NCBI RefSeq assembly: GCF_021502585.1
Contig: NZ_JAKFGM010000001.1
Span: 62,001 to 126,000, forward strand
Source of the DNA: Sphingomonas cremea
GTDB lineage: Bacteria; Pseudomonadota; Alphaproteobacteria; Sphingomonadales; Sphingomonadaceae
Direction of reading: 5' to 3'
DNA length: 64,000 nucleotides
Under the pieces are notes generated by a model. The model did no database searches. It saw only the letters and a program-made list of their open reading frames with translations, and was not told the DNA's origin. The position numbers and the translations under genes are program-made. This document shows positions 18,177 through 25,926 of the stretch, in pieces (position 1 is the stretch's first letter; each line of letters opens with the position of its first letter).

Positions 18177-19504
18177 CAGGCGGCCTTCGCCGTGCGGAGA
18201 ACGCCGCCGAGGCTATTGGTAAGCGCGTGGGTAACCGTCACGTCGAGCATGTCGCCTATCCCGGCATCCGTTTCGACAAACACGGATTGCAGCCATGGAG
18301 ACTTCCCGATCATCTGTCCCGGCAGGCGGCCTTTGCGGTCGATTAAAATGGCGAGGTCCTTGCCGATGGTGGCGCGGTTGAAGGCGAGGCTGTGCTCGGC
18401 GAGGCGGACTTGGAGCCGCTGCAATCGATCGTCCATCACCTCTGCCGTCACCGCTCCTTCCATCACCGCCGCCGGGGTGCCCGGCCGGGCGCTATATTTG
18501 AACGAATATGCCGAAGCGTAACGCACCGAATCGACGATGGCGAGGGTGGTGGTGAAATCTTCATCGGTCTCCCCGGGGAAACCGACAATGAAGTCGCCGG
18601 AAATGGCGATATCGGGTCGCGCCGCGCGAACTTTTTCGATCGTCCGCAGGTAGGACTCGGCGGAGTGGCTGCGGTTCATCGCCTTCAGGATCGGGTCGGA
18701 CCCTGACTGCACCGGCAAGTGAAGGTAGGGCATCAGCTTGTCGACTTCGCCATGGGCGGCAATCAGCCCGTCGGTCATGTCGGCCGGATGACTGGTCGTG
18801 TAGCGAAGGCGTTCCAGCCCATCGATCCTCGCCAATGCGCGAATCAGCGAATCGAGCCCGCCGGAACAGCCCTTCTCGTCTTCGCCGCTCCACGCGTTGA
18901 CGTTCTGGCCGAGCAGCGTGATCTCCCGCGCGCCGCCTTCGACCAGGCTCCGCGCCTCTGCGACGATATCCGCCCAGGGCCGGCTTATTTCCGCCCCACG
19001 GGTATAAGGCACCACGCAATAGGTGCAGAATTTGTCGCAGCCTTCCTGGACGGTGAGGAAGGCACTTGGCCCAACCTTGCGGCGGGCCGGAAGAGCGCCG
19101 AACTTGCTGATCGCCGGCATGTCCGTGTCGACCGGGCGTCCGCCGTTGGCGACCTCGGCGACCATCTCCGGCAAGCGGTGATAGGCCTGCGGGCCGACGA
19201 CCAGGTCGATCATCCTGGATCGCGCCTTGGCCTCGGCGCCCTCGGCCTGGGCGACGCATCCCGCCAGTGCGATCATCGGCTTGCTGCCGTCCTCGCGGCG
19301 CAATCGACCGATATCCGAATAGGCCCTCTCCGCCGCCTTTTCCCGGATGTGGCAGGTGTTGAGCACGACCAGATCGGCGTCGGCACCTTCGGCAGCGGCG
19401 GTCATGCCCTGTGCGCCGAGAAGCTCGGCCATGCGCTCGCCGTCATAGACGTTCATCTGGCATCCGAAGCTCTTGACGCGGTAAGTCTTGGGAAGATCAG
19501 TCAT
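18176..19504 (-). CDS. miaB: tRNA-i6A37 methylthiotransferase MiaB
   Basis: This radical-SAM enzyme adds a methylthio group to i6A37 of tRNAs that read U-starting codons. The N-terminal UPF0004 domain carries cluster ligands Cys15 (SFGCQMNVYD), Cys51 (NTCHIREKA) and Cys83 (AGCVAQ). The radical SAM cluster is Cys156, Cys160 and Cys163 in EGCDKFCTYC. A C-terminal TRAM domain ends the 442-residue protein. It heads the tightly overlapping miaB-ybeZ-ybeY-corC run. Confidence 0.97.
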   Translation of the reverse strand: MTDLPKTYRVKSFGCQMNVYDGERMAELLGAQGMTAAAEGADADLVVLNTCHIREKAAERAYSDIGRLRREDGSKPMIALAGCVAQAEGAEAKARSRMIDLVVGPQAYHRLPEMVAEVANGGRPVDTDMPAISKFGALPARRKVGPSAFLTVQEGCDKFCTYCVVPYTRGAEISRPWADIVAEARSLVEGGAREITLLGQNVNAWSGEDEKGCSGGLDSLIRALARIDGLERLRYTTSHPADMTDGLIAAHGEVDKLMPYLHLPVQSGSDPILKAMNRSHSAESYLRTIEKVRAARPDIAISGDFIVGFPGETDEDFTTTLAIVDSVRYASAYSFKYSARPGTPAAVMEGAVTAEVMDDRLQRLQVRLAEHSLAFNRATIGKDLAILIDRKGRLPGQMIGKSPWLQSVFVETDAGIGDMLDVTVTHALTNSLGGVLRTAKAA

Positions 19505-19515
19505 TTGGTGCGGGC

Positions 19516-20244
19516 CTATAGGCCCGTCGGCTCGTTCACGGAAGATAGCGCCGCGGCAATCACCTGGCGAGCGTGGCGGGCCAGCCCCTTGCGGTCGGCA
19601 GAGGGCGGCAGCGGGTGGAGAAGGCGCAAGGTGACGTGCATCGTTCCGCGATGGCCCAGTATCCGCTTCACATTGTCAATTCCGGGTTCGCCGCTGTGCC
19701 AGCCGACGATATCGGCATGGTCGCCATAATCGATCGCCACCGGACGGACGCTTGCGCCCGCCGGCGGCGGCGCCACTGCCTCAAGAAGGGCAGAGCGAAA
19801 CGGAAGCAAGTGCCGGCCGTCGCTGGTCGTTCCTTCGGGGAATACCGCCAGAGGCTGGGGTTGATTCAGCGCCTCCGCAATGCGCCGCACCTGGGTGTGA
19901 GCATCGCCACGCTGGGCGCGGTCGATATAGAGCGTCCGGTTCTGGTCGGCCAGCCATCCGACGAGCGGCGTTCGCTGAACCTCTGCCTTGGACACGAAGG
20001 CGGCGCCGGCGAACCCTCCGAGGATCAATATATCGAGCCAACTTGTGTGGTTGGCGACAACGAAGGTGTGAGGCTCCAACGGTCCCCCCTCGATCCGCAC
20101 CTTTACCCCGATAATGCGCGCAGCGGCGGCCAGGAAACGGCTAGGCCAAGCCGAATGGCCGACCACCCACTTCGACAGGATGTGGATTGGCGCGACAGTC
20201 AGGAAAAGAATGACAAGGCCGGCAATGCGGAGCCAGCGAATCAA
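19516..20244 (-). CDS. PlsC-type lysophospholipid acyltransferase
   Basis: This acyltransferase is expected to make phosphatidate from lysophosphatidate, or a related lipid acylation. The HX4D motif is NHTSWLD, and the substrate motif FPEGTT is also clear. A membrane segment opens the protein (GLVILFLTVAPIHIL). The frame extends upstream into fur, so I take TTG 20244, 14 bases after the fur stop, giving 242 residues. There is no obvious Shine-Dalgarno, so the start is weak. The miaB gene follows 11 bases downstream. Confidence 0.85.
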   Translation of the reverse strand: MIRWLRIAGLVILFLTVAPIHILSKWVVGHSAWPSRFLAAAARIIGVKVRIEGGPLEPHTFVVANHTSWLDILILGGFAGAAFVSKAEVQRTPLVGWLADQNRTLYIDRAQRGDAHTQVRRIAEALNQPQPLAVFPEGTTSDGRHLLPFRSALLEAVAPPPAGASVRPVAIDYGDHADIVGWHSGEPGIDNVKRILGHRGTMHVTLRLLHPLPPSADRKGLARHARQVIAAALSSVNEPTGL

Positions 20245-20257
20245 TGAGGAAGGCCGT

Positions 20258-20680
20258 TCAGCGGTCGCGATCAATGGCGACGCCGTAAAGTTCCATGCGA
20301 TGGTCGACCAGGCGGAACCCGAGCTTCTCGGCGATCCGCTTCTGGAGCATTTCAAGCTCTTCATCGACGAACTCGATGACGTTGCCGGTCTCGACGTCGA
20401 TCAAATGGTCGTGATGGGTTTCCGACGCAGCTTCGTAGCGCGACCGCCCGTCGCCGAATTCGTGTCGTTCAAGAATTCCAGCTTCTTCGAACAGGCGAAC
20501 CGTCCGGTAGACGGTCGCGATCGAGATGTTGGGATCGATCGAGGCTGCGCGCGAGTGCAGCGTTTCGACGTCGGGATGGTCTTCGCTTTCGCCCAATACG
20601 CGGGCGATCACCTTGCGCTGTTCGGTGATGCGTAGGCCCTTGTCGGCGCACAGCTGCTCAATGTCGATGGTTCGATGCAT
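20258..20680 (-). CDS. fur: Fur-family metal-responsive repressor
   Basis: This 140-residue winged-helix repressor is of the Fur family. The N-terminal DNA-binding domain contains ITEQRKVIARVL and SIATVYRTVRLFEEAG. The metal-binding linker has ETHHDHLIDVETG, with the histidine cluster typical of Fur, and a C-terminal dimerisation domain. There is no CxxC, so the extra structural zinc site of some Fur proteins is absent. In alphaproteobacteria such proteins can act as iron- or manganese-responsive regulators (Mur), and sequence alone does not decide. A palindromic repeat sits just upstream of the gene. Confidence 0.92.
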   Translation of the reverse strand: MHRTIDIEQLCADKGLRITEQRKVIARVLGESEDHPDVETLHSRAASIDPNISIATVYRTVRLFEEAGILERHEFGDGRSRYEAASETHHDHLIDVETGNVIEFVDEELEMLQKRIAEKLGFRLVDHRMELYGVAIDRDR

Positions 20681-20718
20681 GGGCAGTTGTTAGTCGCGAC
20701 CTTGGAGGAAGACCAGAC

Positions 20719-20795
20719 CGTCATTGCAAGCAAAGGGAACCAACCCAGTGTTTTTAGGGCTGGATTGCTTCCTCATTTCTTTCCCCGCAATGACG
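20719..20795. repeat. Imperfect palindrome with the look of a dispersed intergenic repeat
   Basis: The element is flanked by CGTCATTGC (20719-20727) and GCAATGACG (20787-20795). Inside, GGAACCAACCCAG and CTGGATTGCTTCC are near-complementary around a loop containing TTTTTAGG. It fills most of the gap between the mucR-type stop and the fur start. The form resembles the CGTCATTGC...GCAATGACG palindromes often scattered through bacterial genomes. I see only this copy in the window, so the repeat status is inferred. Confidence 0.6.
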
Positions 20796-20802
20796 ACAGG
20801 GG

Positions 20803-21222
20803 TTACCGCCCCTTGGTCTTGCGCCGCTTGGTACCGAGGCCGATCGACTTGGCCAGCATACGGCGCTGTTCGGCATAGTTGGGTGCAACCATCGGATAGT
20901 CGGCGGCCAATCCCCACTTCTGTCGATACTGATCCGGCGTCATTTGATAATGGGTCATCAGGTGCCGCTTGAGCATCTTCAGCCTTTTGCCGTCTTCCAG
21001 GCAGACGATATAGTCAGGCTTGATCGAAGAGCGGATCGAAACCTTTGGTTCGGGCTTGGCTTCGGCCGCCGCACCTGAGCCGGACAAGCCCGACAGCGCA
21101 CCATGCACATTCTGAATGAGTTGCGGCAGGTCGTTCACCGCCACGCTGTTATTGCTGACATGCGCTGCGACGATATCCGCCGTAAGCGTGATCAGTGTGT
21201 CGTCATTCCCTTGAGCGTCCAT
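20803..21222 (-). CDS. MucR/Ros-family transcriptional regulator
   Basis: Ros/MucR proteins are alphaproteobacterial regulators of exopolysaccharide, motility and cell-cycle genes that bind AT-rich DNA. The pattern DTLITLTADIVAAHVSNN followed by QLIQNVHGAL is the oligomerising N-terminal region, and HYQMTPDQYRQKWGL with YPMVAPNYAEQR is the DNA-binding core. Counted from ATG 21222, the zinc-finger positions read Cys74, Asp77, His87 and His91 followed by Tyr92, so the second Cys and the last His of classic Ros are changed. ATG 21240 is an alternative start. The 120-base upstream gap is AT-rich, as expected for an autoregulated mucR. Confidence 0.92.
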   Translation of the reverse strand: MDAQGNDDTLITLTADIVAAHVSNNSVAVNDLPQLIQNVHGALSGLSGSGAAAEAKPEPKVSIRSSIKPDYIVCLEDGKRLKMLKRHLMTHYQMTPDQYRQKWGLAADYPMVAPNYAEQRRMLAKSIGLGTKRRKTKGR

Positions 21223-21341
21223 ATTTAAATTCCCGAGCATGAATAGGAACAGGACAGTTGCCCACTGCCGATACTAACCGTTCACTACTACGTGATTATT
21301 TTGCCAGCAATAAGCAGTGACACGTATACGAATTAATCGTT

Positions 21342-21827
21342 TCACTGGCCCAGAATCAGGGTGACGGCGTCGTACGCCCTGCCGTCAGCGCCGTGATAAT
21401 AGTTGCGCCGACGACATGCTGGAATGAAGCCCGCTGCCCGGTACATCGCGACCGCCGGATTGCCGTCGCGCACTTCGAGATGGAGCTTCGTTGCGCCCCA
21501 ATGTCGTACCGTTGCGATGAAATTGTCGAGCAGCGACTGGCCAATGCCGCTGCGCTGGCTCGCGGGATCGACCGCGATCAGCAAAAGCTCGGCTTCGTCC
21601 GCCACGCACCTTGCCAGCGAGAATCCGGCGGGTCCTCGGTTATCCTCGGCGATGGTCAGGTTGACGCCTGACATCGGCAGGATCCCGGCACATTGGGATC
21701 GGGTCCAGGCTTCACCGAAACAGGGCTGGAACGCGCCGCCCATGATCCGCATGACATCGTCGAGGTCATCGATCCCTCCGGGACGCAAGCGGACAAGGCT
21801 CGCTGCTTTGCGGATGGTTGCCATCAT
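21342..21827 (-). CDS. rimI: Ribosomal-protein-alanine N-acetyltransferase RimI-like
   Basis: This is a GNAT-fold acetyltransferase of 161 residues. The acetyl-CoA loop is around VDPASQRSGIGQSLLDNFI, and the C-terminal LEVRDGNPAVAMYRAAGF is the usual RimI ending, with a tyrosine near the active site. The ATG at 21827 overlaps the tsaB stop (ATGA). Pairing tsaB with rimI is common in bacteria. Exact substrate (S18 or other proteins) is inferred from family. Confidence 0.9.
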   Translation of the reverse strand: MMATIRKAASLVRLRPGGIDDLDDVMRIMGGAFQPCFGEAWTRSQCAGILPMSGVNLTIAEDNRGPAGFSLARCVADEAELLLIAVDPASQRSGIGQSLLDNFIATVRHWGATKLHLEVRDGNPAVAMYRAAGFIPACRRRNYYHGADGRAYDAVTLILGQ

Positions 21828-22435
21828 GCCGCCTTGGCCCGCGCATCGGGGGCGCGGGCGTAGATCGGCTTGCACTCGAGCATCCGGAGAAGCTCCGGCA
21901 ATTGCATCGCGTGGCTTGCTGTCGGCAGCAGGGGCATCGCCTCGCCCGAATGTCGGGCGGCCACCAGCGCTTCCGCACCGCTACCAACGACGAGCGGTGC
22001 ATCGACCTTGGCCGCGGCCGCGACCGGAGTCAGATTGAGGATCGGACCGGTCGCCGTCAGCTTTTTGCGGTTGAAAGTCTGGACGAACAGCTCGCCGTGG
22101 CCGCCGGCCATTGCCACCGCCAGCTTGCCTTCACCCGGTGGAGCAGAAGCTGCGACCAAGGCTAACGAATTCATCCCGGCCAGCGGGATGCTCCAGCCGA
22201 TTGCCAATCCATGGGCAGCGGCGATCCCGACGCGAAGGCCGGTGAAACTCCCGGGGCCGACGCCGACCAGAAGCCGGGTGGGCACATGGCTGTCGAGCAT
22301 TTCCTGTATCATTGGCACTAGTCGTTCGGCGTGGCCGCGCCCGATCACCTCGTCACGCGACGCGATGATCGTACCGTCCGGCAGCAGCAGCGCAGCGGTG
22401 CAAGCGGCGGTCGACGTGTCGAGCGCTAGGATCAA
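21824..22435 (-). CDS. tsaB: tRNA threonylcarbamoyladenosine protein TsaB
   Basis: TsaB is a partner of TsaD and TsaE in making t6A37 in tRNA. The protein opens with LILALDTSTAACTAALL, the ASKHA-fold phosphate-binding strand, and has GVGPGSFTGLRVGIAAAHGLA, the family hallmark. I take TTG 22435, which sits eight bases after GGAGG, giving 203 residues. The frame stays open further upstream, including a GTG at 22474, but that part is proline-rich and unlike the family. It is followed by the overlapping rimI. Confidence 0.93.
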   Translation of the reverse strand: MILALDTSTAACTAALLLPDGTIIASRDEVIGRGHAERLVPMIQEMLDSHVPTRLLVGVGPGSFTGLRVGIAAAHGLAIGWSIPLAGMNSLALVAASAPPGEGKLAVAMAGGHGELFVQTFNRKKLTATGPILNLTPVAAAAKVDAPLVVGSGAEALVAARHSGEAMPLLPTASHAMQLPELLRMLECKPIYARAPDARAKAA

Positions 22436-22511
22436 CGGCTTAGCCTCCAGTCTCCCCCGGACCCATGGAGGCACAGGCGCCGCTATCGGGCAAGGAAAAA
22501 ATCGAAGCGGA

Positions 22512-23090
22512 TCAAACCGCTTCGATGGTTTCCACCTCGGGAACATAATGTTTGATCAGGCTTTCGACGCCCCGCTTCAAGGTGACGGCGGAGGAGGGAC
22601 AGCCTGAGCACGCGCCCTGCATTCCAAGGTAAAGCTTGCCGTCCTTGTAGCCGCGATAGACGATATCGCCGCCGTCCTGCGCAACCGCGGGCCGGACCCG
22701 CGTTTCCAGCAATTCCTTGATCTGGTCGATGATATCGGCGTCGGCCGGATCGCCTTCGAACAACGGGCTGGAATCCGGCGCTACATCAATTCCGGCGGCG
22801 CTGCCCTGCCGGAACAGCGGCGCGTCGAGCATGAAATGATCGAGCAGGACCGAGAGGACTTCGGGCTCGAGCTGGTTCCATTCGACCTTTGGCGCTGCCG
22901 AGACTGAGACGAAGTCGCGGCCGAAATAAACGCCATCGACCATGCCGGTCGCGAACAATGCCTCGGCCAGCGGGCTCGCTTCGGCGGCGTCGGCGTTCGG
23001 GAAATCGCGCCCTCCCGCTTCCATTACGGTACGGCCGGGCAGGAATTTGCGTGTCGCCGGGTTGGGCGTCTTTTCGATTTCAATCAGCAT
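22512..23090 (-). CDS. NifU/Nfu-type Fe-S scaffold protein
   Basis: This protein delivers 4Fe-4S clusters to target proteins. Residues 1-90 are the Nfu N-terminal domain (IEKTPNPATRKFLPG). The C-terminal NifU domain contains the cluster ligands Cys161 and Cys164 in GACSGCPSS, preceded by VRPAVAQDGGDIVYRGY. The 192-residue size matches alphaproteobacterial and mitochondrial Nfu1. It precedes tsaB on the same strand, 76 bases away. Confidence 0.95.
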   Translation of the reverse strand: MLIEIEKTPNPATRKFLPGRTVMEAGGRDFPNADAAEASPLAEALFATGMVDGVYFGRDFVSVSAAPKVEWNQLEPEVLSVLLDHFMLDAPLFRQGSAAGIDVAPDSSPLFEGDPADADIIDQIKELLETRVRPAVAQDGGDIVYRGYKDGKLYLGMQGACSGCPSSAVTLKRGVESLIKHYVPEVETIEAV

Positions 23091-23117
23091 GGCCGGGATG
23101 TGGTCGCTCGGCGCCGC

Positions 23118-24053
23118 TCAATCAAGCGCCGTCACCGGCGGCTCCGGCTCCTTGGCCCCCTCCGGCGCCTGCCAACTGTCATCGATCATCTTGATGATGC
23201 CCGAAAAATCCTTCGACCCGCCGCCCAGGTCGACGAAGCGCTGATAAAGCTCTTCGGCCTCGCCACCCATTGGCGTGTAGGCGCCCGATGCCTGGGCCGC
23301 TTCCATCGCCAGCCTCAGATCCTTGAGCATCAGCGCGGCGGCAAAGCCGCCCTCATAGCCGCGGTCTGCCGGCGTTTCGGGACCGACGCCGGGAACAGGG
23401 CAATAGCTGGTCATTGACCAACTCTGGCCGCTGGCCTTCGATGAAATGTCGAAAAAGACTTTGGGGTCGAGCCCAAGCTTCTCGGCCAGCACGAACGTTT
23501 CGCAGGTCGCAGCCATGGTCGCGCCCAGCAGCATGTTGTTGCAGATCTTGGCGGCCTGGCCGGCTCCGGGACCGCCGGCGTGGATCACGGCCTTGCCCAT
23601 CTTTTCGAGGAAAGAACTAGCCTTGGCGAACCCGCCTTTGCTCCCGCCGACCATGAAGGTCAGCGTGCCGCCCTCGGCCGCGGCGATGCCGCCCGATACC
23701 GGTGCGTCGACCATCGTGTAGCCCGCCGCGTCAGCTTCGGCCTCGACCGCCTTGGCGGTGGCAACGTCGATGGTCGAGCAATCCATCAGGATCGCGGTCT
23801 TGGGCGCAGCGCCGAATACCGCCTCGCGATACACTTGGGCGACATGCTTACCGGCGGGCAGCATGGTGACAACCGCATCGGCGTCCTTGCAGGCTTCCGC
23901 CGCGGATTTGGCGCGTTTGCAGCCGCGCTCGACAGCATGGGCAAGCGCCTCTTCACTGAGGTCGAAGGCCAGAACCTCATGTCCCGCCTTGGCAAGGTTG
24001 GGCGCCATGCCGCCGCCCATATGCCCCAACCCGATGAATGCGACGCGTGCCAT
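23118..24053 (-). CDS. mmsB: 3-hydroxyisobutyrate dehydrogenase
   Basis: This enzyme oxidises 3-hydroxyisobutyrate to methylmalonate semialdehyde with NAD+ in valine breakdown. The Rossmann motif GLGHMGGGMAPNLAKAGH is at the N-terminus. The substrate motif DAPVSGGIAAAEGGTLTFMVGG and the catalytic-lysine segment GAGQAAKICNNMLL are present. The 311-residue length is slightly long because of a Pro/Glu-rich tail after the core. It is the last gene of the valine operon that includes mmsA. Confidence 0.95.
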   Translation of the reverse strand: MARVAFIGLGHMGGGMAPNLAKAGHEVLAFDLSEEALAHAVERGCKRAKSAAEACKDADAVVTMLPAGKHVAQVYREAVFGAAPKTAILMDCSTIDVATAKAVEAEADAAGYTMVDAPVSGGIAAAEGGTLTFMVGGSKGGFAKASSFLEKMGKAVIHAGGPGAGQAAKICNNMLLGATMAATCETFVLAEKLGLDPKVFFDISSKASGQSWSMTSYCPVPGVGPETPADRGYEGGFAAALMLKDLRLAMEAAQASGAYTPMGGEAEELYQRFVDLGGGSKDFSGIIKMIDDSWQAPEGAKEPEPPVTALD

Positions 24054-24064
24054 GTCTTACTCCC

Positions 24065-24838
24065 TTAACGCCCGGTCCAATTGCCGGGGCGCTTTTCAAC
24101 GAAGGCGGCCATGCCTTCCTTCTGGTCTTCGGTACCGAACAGGCCGTGGAACAGCCGCCGTTCGAAGTTGATCCCCTGCGCCAAGCCCATTTCGAAGGAG
24201 GCGTTGATCATTTCCTTGGTGGCGATGGCGGCGAGCGGGGCCATAGAGGCGATCGTCTCCGCCGCCTTCAGTGCCTCCTCGAGCAGGTACGCCGCCGGGA
24301 CGACGCGAGCCACAAGGCCCGCTCGCTCCGCATCCTCCGCGTTCATCATCCGGCCGGTCAGGCACATTTCCATTGCTTTGGCCTTGCCAATAGCGTGGGT
24401 CAGCCGTTGCGATCCGCCCATGCCCGGGGTCACGCCAAGCTTGATTTCAGGCTGTCCGAACTTGGCCGTGTCAGCTGCAATGATGAAGTCCGCCATCATC
24501 GCTACCTCGCAACCGCCGCCGAGCGCGAAGCCCGCGACTGCGGCGATCCACGGCTTACGAGTGCGAGTAACTTGCTCCCATCCCGCGAAGAAATTGGCCG
24601 AATACATGTCGGGGAAGCCCTGGACCTGCATCTCCTTGATGTCGGCTCCCGCCGCGAACGCCTTTTCGGAGCCGGTGAGGACCAGGCAATGCTGGCTGCC
24701 GTCGGCGTCATACGCGGCGAAGGCCTCGATCAGCTCCTTGAGCACGGTCGAATTGAGCGCGTTGAGCGCCTGCGGGCGGTTCAGGGTGACAAGCGTCACC
24801 GCTTCCCGTTTCTCGACCAAAATGGTTTCGTACGGCAT
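24065..24838 (-). CDS. Enoyl-CoA hydratase
   Basis: This is a crotonase-fold enzyme of 257 residues from ATG 24838. The oxyanion-hole segments [10 protein letters not shown] and [18 protein letters not shown] are typical, and both catalytic glutamates of short-chain hydratases appear present (GCEVAMM and the [16 protein letters not shown] region). In this operon it most likely hydrates methacrylyl-CoA in valine degradation, as well as other short enoyl-CoAs. It lies between mmsB and the hydroxyisobutyryl-CoA hydrolase gene. Confidence 0.92.
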   Translation of the reverse strand: MPYETILVEKREAVTLVTLNRPQALNALNSTVLKELIEAFAAYDADGSQHCLVLTGSEKAFAAGADIKEMQVQGFPDMYSANFFAGWEQVTRTRKPWIAAVAGFALGGGCEVAMMADFIIAADTAKFGQPEIKLGVTPGMGGSQRLTHAIGKAKAMEMCLTGRMMNAEDAERAGLVARVVPAAYLLEEALKAAETIASMAPLAAIATKEMINASFEMGLAQGINFERRLFHGLFGTEDQKEGMAAFVEKRPGNWTGR

Positions 24839-24846
24839 TTTCTCTC

Positions 24847-25926
24847 CTAAAAATCGAACGGCCGCCACTGCTCCTCGACCGGAAGCGGCTCGAAGAACGC
24901 TTCGACCTCCGCATCCCCGATCACTTCAGGTCGGGTCGGATGCCAATTGGGCTTGTTGTCCTTGTCGATCAGCAGGGCACGCACCCCCTCCTTGAAGTCG
25001 GGGTGGTGGATCAGGCGGACCATGATGCCATATTCCATCCGCATCTCATCGACGAAATGAAGCTGGTACGGGCTTTCCTGCAGCAGCTTCAGGCTGACCT
25101 TGCAGGCCATCGGTGATTTCTTGCGGATTGTCGCCGCTTCGGTGGCCGCCCATTCGTCGCCCTCATCCGCGCCCGCGTCGAGCGCTTCCAATATTTCTTC
25201 CAGCCGGTCGCTGGCAAAATAATCGTCGATCTTCTTCAAATTGCCCCGGATGCGGGCCTCCGGGACATCGTCCTCGCTCAGCTCGTCGAGGATCGCTTCG
25301 ACCCGGAATGGCTGGGCCATGATTCGCTCCTTGGCCTCGTCGAGCCGGTCGGAAGGCAGGTAATGGGTGGCGAGACGCAGCGCCTTACACTCCGCTCCAT
25401 CGAGCCGCGCCCCGGTCAGCGCCAGGAACTGCGCCAGCCGCCCGCGCAGCCGCGACAAATAGCGTCCGCCGCCGACGTCGGGAAAGATGCCGATCGCCGT
25501 TTCGGGCATGGCAAGCACGGTGCGCTCGGTCGCGATCCGGTATCGGCACGGGCAGGCGATGCCGACGCCGCCGCCCATCGTCACGCCGTCCATGAAGGCG
25601 ACGCCGGGCTTGGGATAAGTATATTCGAGGTGGTTGAGCCGATATTCGTCGAAGAAGAAGGCCCGCGCCGCGGCCTCGGCTCCATCGACGTTCTGCGAAA
25701 TGTCAACGACGTCGCCGCCGGCGCAGAAGCCGCGGCCTTCGGAATGGTCGATCAGGATGATTCGGACGTCCGGATCGTCTCGCCATTCGATCAGTGCCCG
25801 CGCCATGTCTCGAACCATCTGGCGGTTCAGGCTATGCAGCGCCTTGGGACGATTGAGGCGGAGGCGGCCGGCCAGCCCCTCCTTGGTGGTGAGAACGTCG
25901 CCTTGAAGATCGGTCATCAGGTTCAT
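24847..25926 (-). CDS. 3-hydroxyisobutyryl-CoA hydrolase
   Basis: This crotonase-superfamily thioesterase splits 3-hydroxyisobutyryl-CoA in valine breakdown. At 359 residues it has the longer HIBCH form rather than the ~260-residue hydratase. Key segments are [36 protein letters not shown] and [14 protein letters not shown], with the conserved Glu and Asp. The C-terminal helical extension is present. Its ATG overlaps the phaC stop (ATGA). Confidence 0.92.
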   Translation of the reverse strand: MNLMTDLQGDVLTTKEGLAGRLRLNRPKALHSLNRQMVRDMARALIEWRDDPDVRIILIDHSEGRGFCAGGDVVDISQNVDGAEAAARAFFFDEYRLNHLEYTYPKPGVAFMDGVTMGGGVGIACPCRYRIATERTVLAMPETAIGIFPDVGGGRYLSRLRGRLAQFLALTGARLDGAECKALRLATHYLPSDRLDEAKERIMAQPFRVEAILDELSEDDVPEARIRGNLKKIDDYFASDRLEEILEALDAGADEGDEWAATEAATIRKKSPMACKVSLKLLQESPYQLHFVDEMRMEYGIMVRLIHHPDFKEGVRALLIDKDNKPNWHPTRPEVIGDAEVEAFFEPLPVEEQWRPFDF

